A DNA stretch of 64,000 nt from assembly GCA_963691705.1 (NCBI GenBank), contig OY829539.1, positions 374,501 to 438,500 of the forward strand, read 5' to 3'. Source of the stretch: Viola odorata. Lineage: Eukaryota > Streptophyta > Magnoliopsida > Malpighiales > Violaceae. The translations under genes and the position numbers were made by a program. The notes under the pieces were generated by a model. The model searched no databases. It saw nothing but the letters and a program-made list of their open reading frames with translations, and was not told where the DNA came from. The stretch's first letter is position 1, and each line of letters begins with the position of its first letter. Shown piece after piece: positions 32,601-44,920 of the stretch.

Positions 32601-33228
32601 CGTGAAAAGATGGAAACGCGAAGAATCACGAAATTCCGGCTAGTAACCAGATGCGTGATCCCTGGTGAAGTATAGAGCTCATAGTAAAAGCGATTCGCGC
32701 GGTTTCCATACGGACGCCCTATGACGGCAGCGGAAGAGCTCCTACGGGTAATTTCTGTCCCTTATAATCTGTTATGTTACTGATGGTTTACAACTGAGAA
32801 CGTGCAGAATACTTATTGAGCAGCAGAAAGACCGACGGTCGCACAAGTGGCGATATTATGAGATTCGTCGGGAAAGCTAACCCGATATACACCTCAACGA
32901 TTTCCGTGGAAACACTGGAGAACTTGCTCAAAAAAGTACACTCATTATGATAACAGAACGATGACAACGTCAAAAGAAGACTAAGGGAAAGGAAAAACAG
33001 CGACAAAGATAAAGTTGATTGAATATATGAAAGTGCCTTTGAGAGGTCATAAGTTCCAAGGTTCAAAACAATGTCGTCGCGGAGGCAAAAAGACAAAAAA
33101 TGTGGCAATTCTCAATAGCCACGAAAAAGGCGGCGAAGCTTTAGGATGCGTTAGCCCTCGGGGTTCCTTCGTTTCCAGCCCTCTACCTTAGCCTGGCGAA
33201 AACCCGCTTCGTTGAGGTCGGTAGACTT
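32601..33228 (+). other. Spacer between the sense and antisense coding regions of element C
   Basis: No gene recognised. It would form the 3' UTRs of both the sense pol transcript and the converging antisense gene. A + strand polyadenylation signal is not obvious. Confidence 0.5.
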
Positions 33229-35540
33229 TTACTTGAAAGCCTTGGTAACCTCATCACCTTTATACGCATCCACCCCATGAACCTCCTCAAAGCACTCAAC
33301 CAAAATAGCGGCAGTTCGTTCGACATGCCACAAACTCTTATCGGTTGACTCCTCCTCCAGAGCGGTTTTCTCTTCCTCCAGGGCAGCCTTCTCCCTCGCC
33401 AAAGTCGATTTCTCTTCCTCCAAGACGACGTTCATGGCCTTTTCCACTGTCATGGCAGCATCGAGAGTGGACGATTGCCTTTTCAATTCCTGCTGAGCCA
33501 GCAATAGTTGAGTACGCTCCTCCAGCCACTTTTTCTTCTCGTTTCACTCTCGCGATAGTTCTGCCAAGGAGGCAGCAAGAGAAGCAGCCTGACGCTGCAT
33601 GTGTTCCGTCCAGTAATGGAACTTCATCATATTAGTAAAAAGGCCTGAGCGTAGTGAATTCTCCTTATCAGTATCGACCTTGGAAAGGAAAGCCTCCCGT
33701 TCGGCAGCGGACACTAATATTTGGGCAGCCAACAAAGCAGAAACTTCATCCGAGCCATCTCCCCAGAGAGCCACCAAGCCTGTGTTGCGGAAATCATATA
33801 GGCCAACTTGATGGGTCACAGTGTCGGACTCACTTATCGGACTTAGATCCACAGCAAAGTTGAAGGTGGTAGCCCCTTCGCCATAGCGATGCGACAAGGG
33901 AACGCTCAAAGGAACGAACGTCAGGGGAACAGGAGGGTGAACCTGTGTAGAAGGTCCCCCTTGAACGATGTAAGCGCCATGGGAATGATAGCCCGAAAAG
34001 TCCTACAAGCCTTCTTGGTATTCCAGGTTAGGAGCATATGTGTGAACGGGCCCGCCAAAAGAATTGGGTGAAGCCCCGAAAGATTTAGCTGTGCCCAGGT
34101 TTGCCAGATATTCCGAGGGATTACCCGGGGGAGCAATCGTGGAATCAAAGGCGTCGGCAGATCTGACTTCCGTCACAACAGCAGTAGAGGATAGGTTTCC
34201 GCCCTCACCCTCCGGCCGAAGTCTCTTCTTGGAACCACCCAGCACATAGTCCATGTCCATATCGCCTGTGGGAGAGGCGGAAGTAGAAACCACAACAGTG
34301 TCCTGCAAAGAACCAAGTATAAAACGCGGATAAGAGAAATGAATGAAATGATGGCTTATATCGATATATAGTATATCGTGGTTAAAAAAGCACGCTTACG
34401 ACAGCAGTATTAAGAGGAGGTGCTTCTGAAGAACCTGCCGCGTCAGGAGAAGGAGTAAGAGCGGCAACACTTCTTGTTCTTTTCTTCTTTTTTCCTTTGG
34501 CAATGGCCTTAGGGGCCTTAGAGGAAGAAGGCTGAGTAGGAGGGGCAGCGACGGTCACGATGGGGATGCTTGAAGGAATGTCAGTATTCCCCTCACCAGC
34601 CGAGGAAGAGGATACTTGAGCAAGACTCGCGGAAGTAACGGGTAGTTCGGTTGGGTTATCAGTAGCTTCCATGGAGGCAACCCTCTCTTTTTCTTCTCTT
34701 TCCTAGGCCCTTTTCAGTCGTCTCCTTACGCTTTCGGGCTTATAATCAGGATCTGTCACTGCATGATCACAAAATAACGTTAGCATTAGTATCAGCGATA
34801 ATAAGGAAGGAAATAACGTGACACTCACGTCTAACACAGGATCGAATGTCCGCCCCACATGCCGTAAGATGGATGTGAACGTTGATTTCCAGTTGAAGCA
34901 ATTTGTCTAACCAGCCTTGTTCACCCTCAGGAAGGGCCCCCGGTCGGTCCCAGACGTTATCCTTGACGTCTTGGTTAAACCCAGGTCGCCACCAGGAACC
35001 AGGAGCTTCATGAAGATCTATCACAAAGAACTCCTTTTTCCAAGCCTCGATGGAAGACTCGATATGGAGAAGTTTCCACGTAAAGGACTTGAGTGAGTCA
35101 TCGTCATAACGGGGCGATATCGTTATCACACCCCGACACTTCATCAGCTTAAAAACAGACTTAAGCAACAAAAAGGAAGGGGAAGTGATCCCCTTATATT
35201 TACAAAGTTCCAGAAAAGCATAAACACAGCAATATGCATTTAGGGCTAACTGGGCAGGATTCAAATTGCAAGCAGTAAGCAACTGTTTTACAAAAGGGTC
35301 AATGGGAAGCCGGAAACCATAACGGAACATTTGTGCATACAGGACCCTGCGTTTGCCCATCAAAATGTTGTTCAAACGCATCAACTCAGGGGCAACGGTG
35401 GCCCTATAGCCCTCAGGGATAGCAATATTATGTGCAGCTAAATGCTCATTGAGAGCGACCTCAGAGGTGATAATGCTAACCGTAATATCCATCTTTTTCT
35501 CATCGGCAGATTTCGACTCAGAACGGCGAGTCTTGGCCAT
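33229..35540 (-). pseudogene. Antisense gene a of element C (three exons)
   Basis: ATG at 35540 (MAKTRRSE). Exons 35540-34829, 34758-34400 and 34302-33229 total 2145 bp, an exact 715 codons. Intron 1 (34828-34759) starts GTGAGT and ends TGCAG; intron 2 (34399-34303) starts GTAAGC and ends TTGCAG; both keep frame. The N-terminal 230 residues (FRYGFRLPIDPFV, LNPAQLALNAY) resemble the plant family Pfam calls Transposase_28 or putative gypsy-type transposon, known from antisense ORFs of Tat elements. The middle is Ser/Pro/Lys-rich; the C-terminus is a Glu/Lys coiled coil. In-frame stops: TAG 34703-34705, TAG 34003-34005, TGA 33544-33546. No transposase activity is implied; function is unknown. 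Confidence 0.8.
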
Positions 35541-35704
35541 GGCAGAAATAAAGAAGTAAAGATGAAGAAGACGATGGAAGAAAAAGGAAATACCTTCAGA
35601 GAAAAAGCACTTCGAGAGTCTTGAATGATGGGGAGAAAACAAGACGGCTAGGGAGAATATGAGAAAGTAGAATGACAAAAGAAAGGAAAAGAAATAAGTA
35701 TTGG

Positions 35705-35712
35705 TTTTTATA
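35705..35712 (-). promoter_or_regulatory. TATA-like box of antisense gene a
   Basis: On the - strand TATAAAAA in GGGTTATAAAAACC, 165 bp before the ATG at 35540. GCGATA words (TATCGC on the - strand) lie upstream at 35968 and 36097. Confidence 0.55.
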
Positions 35713-35822
35713 ACCCTAGTAGTCAAAGGAAACGACGGACGCTGCAGTCGTTGCGTGAGAGCGTCACGAGGGACAGACTCAAGCAACGAGTACAATTCTA
35801 GAGAAGCGCTACAACGCTTCAA

Positions 35823-36203
35823 TTTTGCTAAAATTCTTGAGCACGCTAGCCTGTGGCGTTAGGAGAAACGGGCACGTGTGTCTGTACCATCATGACTTTT
35901 CCCCCGTATTAATGAGAAGATCGCGAGCATTAAATGCTCTGAAAAGCAGAAATGATTTCCTGGGAAAAAGACGAGCGATAATGCTATAATGAAGATAACG
36001 CAAAATAGCGTTAACCAAGCCGGCAGCTTTCAAAATAACGCAGAAAGCGAGCAAAGGTCATTTATTATCTAAAAAATAAAGCACAAATATCGTCGCGCGA
36101 TAAGGCGTTATTACAAGACAAGAAGCAAATAAAGAGAAAAATCCTCCAACGGATCAGCCTTGATAAATCATGATCCAACATAGACATCGCAGCTACCATT
36201 CCC
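35823..36203 (-). other. Spacer between antisense genes a and c
   Basis: About 380 bp, AT-rich, rich in ATAACGC and GCGATA words. It would hold the promoter of gene a and the 3' UTR of gene c. No open frame of note. Confidence 0.5.
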
Positions 36204-36888
36204 CTACTCTTCCCTGGAAGAAGGAAAATCTCCCTCGCCTTCGCCTAGATCCTTCATCTTCTTGGAAGCGTAATCGGCCAACATAGATGAATCGACAGTC
36301 CCCTGGCGATAGAGATCTATAAATCCAGTGATACAAACCTCCATGATCTTATTCTTCCACCAAGCTATCCTTGAAGGTACTTTGGACAAATCCGCGTCGC
36401 GAGACGATATCTCTTCATGAAGGAACGAGTTTCTTTTGTCAGCCGCCACCAATTCTGCCTCCAGCAGCTCTATCTTAGCCTTCCCTTTTGACTTTTCTCG
36501 TGTAAGCTCGGCACGACAGTCGTCCAACTCTGCCCGGGTTTGATCTTGAAGCTTCGACAGCTCTGTTACCTTCGCTAAAGCAGCGTCTAGTTGTTCCTTC
36601 GAATCGGGAGAGGGCCGAATCTTATCGCTTTGATCTTCGAGAAAATAATGCAGCTCGCGGAAGCTGGCCAGCATGTCGTTCAGAAGACGTGACTGCTGAG
36701 CTTCAGGAGGATATCGTAGGAACTCTTCCTTGTCCTTTGAAGAACTAAACATTTGGGCCACTATGGAGCCCACTGGTTCTTCTCGCGATAGCGGATCTGA
36801 TATCCCTAAAGCACGAAGCCCATTGGTACCAAAAGACGACAAATCTAGCTGATATGTGACATTTCCTTGAGGACCTTGAGGGGAAAGG
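36204..36888 (-). pseudogene. Antisense gene c of element C, C-terminal part
   Basis: The frame reads without a stop from the F target site (36888) to 36204. It starts LSPQGPQGNVTYQLD and LRALGISDPLSREEP, then an acidic coiled-coil region (ELSKLQDQTRAELDDCRAEL) and a C-terminal segment AWWKNKIMEVCITGFIDLY. Gene a has the matching SHRYGEGATTFNFAVDLS-type joint and coiled coil, so c and a are paralogues. The N-terminal exons are at 46590-48074; removing F and one AAAGG copy joins them in frame. Confidence 0.8.
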
Positions 36889-37175
36889 TGTTAGCCCAAG
36901 GGCAAATTAATCTTATTTTGATGATTTAAGACACACAAACTAATTAATATACTAATACAATTTGAAGTTAAAATGTGTGTAGTTTGCGAAGAACAAATAA
37001 TAGAAGCAACGAAATCAAGAATTCACAAGCTCAAGATCAAGTGTTCATTAGGATCTTAAATGTGTAAGTATGATTCAATTTAACACTTGATTTATGTTCA
37101 ATATACCTCAAGAAAAGTTTTCAAAAAGGTTTTGTGCGAAAACAATTTTTGAAAGTCAATTTAGGAAGTGAAAAC

Positions 37176-37308
37176 TTCCTGGCGGCACGCCGCCAGGAAT
37201 GGGCCTTGTCTGGCGGCATGCCGCCAGACATGAAGGGAAAATTAATTTCCCAAGCGAACGAGGCGGCATGCCGCCCCAGCTCCTTCGTTTCTGGCGGCAT
37301 GCCGCCAG
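37176..37308 (+). promoter_or_regulatory. Palindrome cluster in the F 5' LTR
   Basis: CTGGCGGCATGCCGCCAG or its core occurs at 37179-37196 (central base CACG, arms extended by TTC/GAA), 37210-37227 (extended to a 22-bp perfect palindrome 37208-37229), 37262-37275 (14-bp core) and 37291-37308. The 3' LTR has the same four at 45706, 45737, 45789 and 45818, two of them with one G-to-A change. Palindromic repeats are known in Sirevirus LTRs; this sequence differs from the maize CACCGGAC type. Confidence 0.9.
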
Positions 37309-37402
37309 AGCCCAGAGGGACGTGCCAACAACTATTTTCTCCACTTCCAACGGCTATTTTTTAGCCCATACCCTCTTGTCCGAGCCTCTACTCACTCCTA
37401 CC

Positions 37403-37410
37403 TATAAATA
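37403..37410 (+). promoter_or_regulatory. TATA box of the F 5' LTR
   Basis: TATAAATA, 95 bp after the last palindrome. The 3' LTR copy is at 45930-45937. Confidence 0.8.
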
Positions 37411-38062
37411 CTCATCCCATATGAGTTTAAACATAACAAGAAAGCTCTTACAAACTTCCAAACATAAAATCACATTTACAAACCCACAAATTCAACATTC
37501 TCATTTATGCAAGCTTCTCTTCAAGGATTTCAAATATTTTTGCATATAATTCTGGGTTTCTTTGGCTTTCTTCTTGAGGTAACTTTGAACATTTATTGGT
37601 GTTGATTTGCAATCATATATTTATTTATTTTGTACACTAATCTATTTGTTGCAATTACATTGGTTTAATTGTGAAGGTTTGAAAAGTGTACCTAACACTT
37701 TTGGGTTAAGGGTAGTGTTCTCATCCCATTGAAAGAGAACTTAGGTTTGTGGTTGAGCCCTGGAAAAACCATAGGTTATAGTTGAGCCTTGGAAAACTAC
37801 TTGTAAGGTTGTTGGTGAGCCCGGTAAAACCAATTGTAAGGTTGTGAGCTGAACCCGTAAAAGCTCAAGTGAATAGCAAGGTTTGCATTCGAAAATCCTA
37901 AGAGGAGGACTGTTAGGTAGTGGAGTACAATTCGGTTGTGAATTGGAACCACTATACATCTTGTGTTTGCTATTCTACTCTTCTCTTATGTGTAGATTTT
38001 TAAAGTGCCTATTCACCCCCCCCCCCCCCCCCCCCTCCTCTAGGCCGGTTATTGATTTATCA

Positions 38063-38085
38063 ATTGGTAGCGGAGCAAGGTCACT
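38063..38085 (+). other. Primer binding site of element F
   Basis: ATTGGTAGCGGAGCAAGG starts right after the LTR. Sireviruses normally have ATTGGTATCAGAGC here; the TGGTA and GAGC parts are kept. Confidence 0.75.
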
Positions 38086-38122
38086 TGGAACAAGGTTCAG
38101 CAACCTCAAGTGAAAGATTCAA

Positions 38123-39874
38123 ATGGATAGAGGAGGAATTCCCAGCACTCAAGATAGAGGAGCACTCAATCAACCACCTTACCTTGATGGCAACAATTAT
38201 CTTCATTGGAAGATAAAGATGAAGACCTACCTTACTTCCCTCAACTGTGAAATGTGGGATTGCGTTGAGAAAGGATTTGTGGCTCCAACTGAACCTTCCG
38301 GAGTAGATGGAACCACAAGGATTTTTGACTTTGAGCGTTGGACTAATGCACAGAAGACAAGGAAAACCATGGAAGCTAAAGCCATGTATGCTCTTCAAGT
38401 CTCCATCTCTTTCGGTGAGTTCAATCGCATCAGCTCATGCAAAACAGCAAAACAAATTTGGGACACTTTGGAGATGGCGCATGAGGGTACTGCTCAAGTT
38501 CGTGATCTTTGGTTGGACCAACTTAAAACTGAATATGAATTATTCAAGATGATGCAAGGAGAGTCTATCTATGATCTCAGCACAAGATTGCAAAATCTGT
38601 GCAGTGCCATGGATAATCTCGGATTTACTCAAAGCGATTCAGAGATGGTTAGGAAACTTCTAAGCATTCTTCCAAGCAAGTGGGTAGCAATCAAAACCAC
38701 CATCAAGCAAAAGGAAGTGAAGCCCTCATACACTCAACTTGTAAGTTCTCTCACCGCTTTTGAGCATGAGTTGGGTTTGTATAACTTAGAGGAGGAAAAT
38801 ACAAAGGAAAAGAAGAGCATTGCCCTTGCAAGCAAGCTGATTGAAGAAGATGAGGAGACTCGTGCCTTCTTCACAAGAAAACTCCAAAATCGGTGGAAAA
38901 CTAATCCCAAGAAGAATAAATATCATGGTGAGTCTTCTAACCATTCTAAATTCAATTCTAATACTGATGTTGTGTGCTTTGAGTGTGACAAACTAGGACA
39001 TATTAAGAGTGAATGTCCTAGACTTGAAAAGAAGAAGAGATATGAGAAACACAGCTCAAAGAATAAGAAGGAGGGAAAGAAGCATCATAGGAAAGCATTT
39101 AAAGCAACCTCCACTTGGAATGATGAGGATGAAACTTCAAGTAATGATCCTTCGGAGTCCTCATCCGAAGATGAAGTAGCAAACTTGTGCCTTATGGCTC
39201 AAAGTGATGATGAGGTAAGTTCTAGCAATTCTTCTATTAATGAACGTGATTATGATTCTTTGCAAGAAGATTTTTATGAACTTGCTGAACATTTTAAAAA
39301 TGTTTCTAAGAAAAACACTAATCTTGTTAAGGAACTAGAAATCCTTAAAAATGAGATTAGTAAACTAGAAGAGCTAAACAAAGATTTGACAAATAAGAAT
39401 AAATTGCTTGATATTGCTTGTGGTAAATTTAAAGAGCAAAATGGTAAATGTGAGCTTTGTAAAAACTCTTCTAAAGAAATTTTAATTTTAGAAGAAAAGA
39501 TTAAAACTCTTGAGAACACATTAGCCAAATATATGCAAAGTAATCATAGCCATCATAAATGCATGAATGAACAAAAGAGAATTGGTAATATGCATGGCAT
39601 TGGCTTTAAGTCTTCCACAAGCATGAACAATGGTAGGATTGTTTTTGTCAAAGCAAACTCTTCTAATGATCATGCTAGTTCATCAAGAGTTCAAACGAAG
39701 TCCTCACATGCCAAACCTATTTATAAATGTAGCTATTGCAAAAAAATTGGTCATTTATCCTACTTTTGCTACATTCGTAGAGGGTTTGTTGGTTGGAAAC
39801 AAATTTGGGTACCAAAGGGTACACGTGCAAATGAGGAAGGACCCAAACATGTTTGGGTTCCTAGAACTAACTAA
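38123..39874 (+). CDS. gag: Element F Gag (583 residues)
   Basis: Intact frame from ATG 38123. The copia-type Gag core begins near residue 20 (YLDGNNYLHWKIKMKTYL), with WDTLEMAHEGTAQV and LQNLCSAMDNLG. A zinc knuckle CFECDKLGHIKSEC (near residue 287), an acidic/serine stretch, a long coiled coil (about residues 370-480) and a second knuckle CSYCKKIGHLSYFC (near residue 537) follow. Two knuckles and a long coiled coil are typical of large Sirevirus Gags. It ends at TAA 39872-39874; pol lies in another frame. Confidence 0.93.
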   Translation: MDRGGIPSTQDRGALNQPPYLDGNNYLHWKIKMKTYLTSLNCEMWDCVEKGFVAPTEPSGVDGTTRIFDFERWTNAQKTRKTMEAKAMYALQVSISFGEFNRISSCKTAKQIWDTLEMAHEGTAQVRDLWLDQLKTEYELFKMMQGESIYDLSTRLQNLCSAMDNLGFTQSDSEMVRKLLSILPSKWVAIKTTIKQKEVKPSYTQLVSSLTAFEHELGLYNLEEENTKEKKSIALASKLIEEDEETRAFFTRKLQNRWKTNPKKNKYHGESSNHSKFNSNTDVVCFECDKLGHIKSECPRLEKKKRYEKHSSKNKKEGKKHHRKAFKATSTWNDEDETSSNDPSESSSEDEVANLCLMAQSDDEVSSSNSSINERDYDSLQEDFYELAEHFKNVSKKNTNLVKELEILKNEISKLEELNKDLTNKNKLLDIACGKFKEQNGKCELCKNSSKEILILEEKIKTLENTLAKYMQSNHSHHKCMNEQKRIGNMHGIGFKSSTSMNNGRIVFVKANSSNDHASSSRVQTKSSHAKPIYKCSYCKKIGHLSYFCYIRRGFVGWKQIWVPKGTRANEEGPKHVWVPRTN

Positions 39875-39879
39875 TTTGT

Positions 39880-42800
39880 CTTTGTAGGAATGCCGGAAAC
39901 CCAATGAAGCAAAATGGCATTTGGATAGCGGGTGTTCACGGCATATGACGGGTGACAAGTCAAAATTCACCCATTTGGAGAAGAAAGACAAAGGAGGCGT
40001 GACGTTTGGCGATAACTAAAAACGCAAGGTTTTGGGCATCGGTAAAGTTGGTCACTCTCCTTCTATTGAAAATGTGTTGTTTGTACAAGGCTTGAAATTC
40101 AATCTTTTGAGCATAAGTCAATTATGTGATAGAGATTTATTTGTTATTTTTACTTCTACACATTGTGAAGTTAGAAATATACACACACAATCACTTGTTT
40201 TTATTGGTAATAGAGTTGGGAATATTTACATGATTGATTTGAATGATATTTCTAACAATGATCATACTTGTTTAAGTGCTTTAGTAGATAATTCTTCAAT
40301 ATGGCATAGGAGACTTGTTCATGTAGGAATGGACCATATTGCAAAGCTATCTAGGAAGGAGCTAGTACGAGGATTACCTAAATTGAAGTATGAGATGAAG
40401 GGTTTGTGTGATGCATGCCAATATGGAAAGCAAATCAAAAGCTCATTCAAATCCATAAAGACCATATCTACTTCAAGACCACTTCAACTTCTTCACCTTG
40501 ACCTTTTTGGACCAATGAGGACAGCTAGCTTGGGTGGTAAGAAGTATTGTTTTGTAATTGTGGATGATTATTCTAGATTTACTTGGGTTTTATTTTTGTC
40601 TCATAAGCATGATGCATGTGATAACTTCAAAAGACTTTGCTATAAAATTCAAAATGAAAAAGGTTTCAAAATTTCCAAAATAAGAAGTGATCATGGTGGT
40701 GAATTTGAAAATGGCATGTTTCAAGATTTTTGCAATAAAAATGGTATTGATCATAATTTCTCATGTCCTCTCACTCCTCAACAAAATGGGGTAGTTGAGA
40801 GGAAAAATAGATCTTTGCAAGAAGCGGCTAGGACTCTTTTAAATGAACATTCTTTGCCAAAATATTTTTGGGCCGAAGCCGTTAGTACCGCATGCTATAT
40901 TTTAAATCGTGTTTTAATTCATCCTCTTTTAAACAAGACGTGTTATGAATTATGGCATGATAGAAAACCCACCATTGCACATCTTAGAGTCTTTGGTTGC
41001 AAATGTTTTATTTTAAATATCAAAGACAATTTGGGAAAATTTGATGCAAAGTCGGATGAAGGTATTTTTCTTGGTTATTCTACTTCTAGCAAAGCTTATA
41101 GAGTTTATAATAAAAGAACTCTAGTTGTAGAAGAATCCATGCACATTGCATTTGATGAGACTAATTCTTTTGAAAGTGTGAAAAAGATAGCTAGTGATGA
41201 TGATGATGATGAATTTGGAAGTCTTCAAGATGATTCTCCAACGACGATTCTTGATGACTCAAAGGACGACTCACCATCACAAGAAAGTCCAGAAATTCAA
41301 GAGGAAAAAGAAACGGAAGAAGAGGTCCTTGAAGATGAAAATGATATAGTTAATCGAAATGATCAAGGTCCCTCCCATTCCAAACCATGGAAAATCATGA
41401 ATGCACATCCACAAGAGCAAATCATAGGTAATGTCAATAGCAAAGGTATCACTACTCGCTCTTCTCTTAGAAATATATGTAATCATCAAGCTTTTGTTTC
41501 TAAAATTGAGCCTAAGAAGTTTGATGAGGCTTCGCATGATGAATATTGGATGATTGCCATGCAAGAGGAACTAAATCAATTTGAGCGTAATAATGTTTGG
41601 AAATTAGTTCCTAGGCCTAGTAACCACTCTATTATTGGTACCAAGTGGGTTTTTCGAAACAAACTTGATGAATTGGGAAATGTCATTAGAAATAAAGCTA
41701 GATTGGTAGCCCAAGGGTATAACCAACAAGAAGGTGTTGATTTCGATGAGACATTTACCCCGGTTGCTAGACTTGAAGCCATTCGTATGTTATTAACTTT
41801 TGCATGTCATATGAACATGAATTTGTTTCAAATGGATGTTAAAAGTGCCTTTTTGAATGGATTTATTTTGGAAGAAGTGTATGTGAAACAACCCCCCGGT
41901 TTTGAAGATCCTAAATTTCCTAACCATGTTTTTAAATTGGAAAAGGCTTTGTATGGTCTTAAAAAAGCTCCTAGAGCTTGGTATGACCGTTTAAGTCAAT
42001 TTTTGTTGAAAAATGGTTTTAAGATGGGGAAAATTGATCCTACACTTTTTACAAAACAAGAAGGTAAAAACATGCTTATTGTGCAAATTTATGTTGATGA
42101 TATTATTTTTGGTTCTCCTAATCGTTCTATGTGCAAGGAGTTTGAGAAATGTATGCATAGTGAATTTGAGATGAGCATGATGGGAGAATTGACATTCTTC
42201 CTTGGACTTCAAATTCGACAATCTCAAGAAGGTATTTTCATCAATCAAGCCAAATACATCAAGGATCTCCTCACCAAATTCGGATACAATGATGTCAAGG
42301 AGAGTCCTATTCCCTTAAGTCCATCCGTCAACCTCGACAAAGATGAAGATGGTAAAGATATAGATATTACTCTATATCGAGGTATGATCGGAAGTCTCTT
42401 ATATTTAACGGCAAGTAGACCGGATATCATGTTTAGTGTTTGTCTATTTGCTCGTTTTCAATCTTGTCCTAAAGAGTCTCACTTAAAAGCTTTGAAAAGA
42501 ATTTTCAAATATTTGAAAGGTTCATCTAAATTAGGTCTTTGGTATCCAAAAAGGGGTGGCATTGAACTCATTGGGTATACCGATTCAGATTTTGCCGGTT
42601 CTAAAACCGATAGGAAAAGCACTAGTGGTACATGTCAATTTTTAGGACAAGCTATGGTATCTTGGTCTAGTAAGAAATAAAATTCGGTAGCCATTTCTAC
42701 AACGGAAGCTGAATATATTGCCACCGGATCTTGTGTAACTCAAATTTTATGGATGAAACAAACTTTAGAAGATTTTGGTCTTAAGTTTTCTAAAATTCCT

Positions 42801-43037
42801 ATCTTTTGTGATAATCTAAGTTCCATAAATTTGACCAAGAATCCTATTTGTCACTCACGAACTAAGCACATTGATGTAAGGCACCATTTTATTCGTGATC
42901 ATTTAGCTAAAGGGGACATTGTGCTTGAATTTGTTGGTACTAATAATCAACTTGCAGACATTTTCACAAAAGCTCTTGCCAAGGAACGTTTTGTGGAACT
43001 AAGGCATGAAATAGGCATTTACAATCCATTTGAGTAA
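39880..43037 (+). pseudogene. pol: Element F Pol: protease, integrase, RT, RNase H
   Basis: Pol lies in a different frame from gag. Protease: WHLDSGCSRHMTGD (near 39915). A TAA at 40017-40019 follows GVTFGDN. From 40032 there are 882 open codons: integrase zinc domain (WHRRLVHVG, CDACQYGK), core (LDLFGPM, DDYSRFTWV, HGGEFEN, PQQNGVVERKNR), a Ser/Asp/Glu linker, RT (WVFRNKLDELG, LFQMDVKSAFLNG, the catalytic IYVDDIIFGS) and RNase H (YTDSDFAGSKTDRKSTSG). A TAA at 42678-42680 (CAA to TAA) precedes the last RNase H part (STTEAEYIA, HIDVRHHFIRD), ending at 43037. All catalytic residues I checked are present. Confidence 0.93.
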
Positions 43038-43302
43038 GAATTCGAAATTCCTTGAACTCTTATTTATATGCCTATATTTAATTGATGAATATCTATGCTT
43101 TTACATGATTATTATTAGTCAATAATATTTAAAATCATATCTGCTAAATTGCCGTAAATTTTATTGTTTTTATGCATGGATTTTTTTGTATTTGAGTTCG
43201 TTTGATCATTGAGGACATGAATAAGGATATTTTTGGGAGTTTTGGGGAGTTTACGGAAATCAAATCGGGCAAGTGAAAGTGAAGAAATAGGCCATTTTAG
43301 GC

Positions 43303-43320
43303 CTGGCGGCATGCCGCCAG
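43303..43320 (+). promoter_or_regulatory. LTR-type palindrome in the ORF3 leader of element F
   Basis: A perfect copy of CTGGCGGCATGCCGCCAG lies 305 bp before the ORF3 ATG (43625), followed by a CT-rich leader (43340-43440). It is the same 18-mer as in the F LTR and does not occur elsewhere in F outside the LTRs as far as I see. Confidence 0.85.
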
Positions 43321-43624
43321 AGGCGTTTAAAGGAATTTTATTCCTTCTTCTTCTTCAAAACGAAAAACTCTCTCTCTCCTCTCCACAAATTCCAACAAGC
43401 TTTCCCTCTCCTCCATTTCCATTTTCTTCATCAAAAACACCTCAAATCCACTCCAAATCACACAAAAATTGAACCACATACTCCTCACATCATCCTAAAC
43501 AAAACCCATCTAACAATTTCAAAGATTAAACATCCAAATCCAGAGAAATCAATCCCGATTTTTCTCAAAACCCTAACCCCCAAATTTTCATTTTTGCTCA
43601 AAAACTCCATTCTTCTTGAACAAA

Positions 43625-44920
43625 ATGTCTGGGGAAACTACTACTAAGCGTACTAGGGGAGGTAGAACTAAACATTCTGCGAAGAAATCTCAAAATCGGG
43701 CTGCCGGAGCATCTTCTTCAAATCCCTCTAGGATTCCGGATTTTAAGTCCATGGTTCATTCAGATCCCTCTTTTTACATTCCTCCTGGCTTCTTTAGTGG
43801 CAACTGCTTTGTAAGTGAGCATAACTTCAATCTCTTCAAGCTTCATTTTCATAAGGCCATTATTACTAGACCCGTTTGGTTTGATTTGAATAATATGGTG
43901 GATTGTGATTTGGATGCTGTGCTTGGCACAAGGATGGTTGGATGCTGTTAAAATTCACAGAAAATATAGCCTTGCTTTGATTAAGATGTTTTATGCGAAC
44001 ATGGTGGTTGGGAAAGAGATAAGTAAGGGTTTGTTGGATAAAGATGCTACTCTTAACTCTATGGTTTTAGGAGTACATATTTCTGTGAATGTAGCTATGA
44101 TTAATAGGCTGTTGGGGACTCCGGATTCGGGAGACTGTGTTATTCTTCTAGGGGAGTTGTTAGGGGAATGATTAATCCTATGGATCAATGGGCTAGTATC
44201 TCTCCTCATGCTATTGTCGGTGAGCCTATTACTCTTCGTTACCTTGATCCATTTAAGTTAATTATATTCCATGTCATCACTAGATTTGTACATCCTCGGG
44301 ATGGTTGCTTGAATGAAATGAATGGTATGGATACTTGGATTATGCATAGCTTGCTGAAAAGGAATGCATTGAATTTGGGTTATTTGGTGCTCAATCATAT
44401 GGGAAGAGATAGGACTCCTAAGAATAAAGCCACTTTAGCTCATCTTCCCTATGCTTATTTGGTTATGATGATTTTAGAAGAGCATGGGATTGTTTTTCCT
44501 CCTCCTCCCGAGTTCACTATGATTTGTAGGAAATATGACTATAATTATATTACTACTCATCTTAAGCTTGTGTCGATGGATGGAAGATTAGCTTATGCTC
44601 ATCAAAGTGGGAAGTTTCATAGATATGTGGGTGGCGGTAATAATGATGAAAATGAAAATGTTGTGGATGAAGAAATGTTGGGAGATGAAGACCTTGAGGA
44701 TGATAATGATGATGAGGATGCAGAGTATGTGGACTCAGGAAACCTAAGTGCTCAATTGGCTGATCTTCGTGTTTCTGTGCACTCTCGGTTGGATCAAATG
44801 GAAGCTAGCATTGCTCAAGTGCGAACTGATGTTACCTCCCGTCTCAACGGTTTGGAAGAGTACAACCGAGACATGTTTCAAGTCATTTTAAGTCGTCTTC
44901 CTTATCATCCTCCTCAGTGA
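43625..44920 (+). pseudogene. Element F ORF3 (Sirevirus envelope-position protein)
   Basis: Start MSGE at 43625 is shared with element D. The body (FYIPPGFFSGN, KMFYANM, HISVNVAMINRLLG, LDPFKLIIFHVITRFVHPR, LPYAYLVMMILEEHGI) belongs to the family Pfam names putative plant transposon protein. The C-terminus has an Asp/Glu block, a short coiled coil with repeated LDQMEAS/RLNGLEE-type heptads and the end YHPPQ. Two frameshifts break it, near 43925 and near 44160. ORF3 occupies the env position; I see no signal peptide or membrane segment. Function unknown. Confidence 0.82.

Larger units (their letters stand above)
36889..38062 (+). repeat. 5' LTR of element F (~1174 bp)
   Basis: TGTTAGCCC...GATTTATCA. 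It holds four copies of a GC-rich palindrome (37176-37308), a TATA box (37403) and a C-run of about 20 near its 3' end (38019-38035). Near-identical to 45416-46584 apart from the C-run and scattered C/T or A/G changes. Confidence 0.95.

Noticed and set aside
40017..40019. Programmed stop suppression in F protease
   Set aside because: Sirevirus gag-pol stops lie between gag and pol; this TAA is inside pol after the protease active site, so a mutation is more likely.
43625..44920. ORF3 as a true envelope glycoprotein
   Set aside because: It has the env position but no signal peptide or membrane-spanning segment that I can see.
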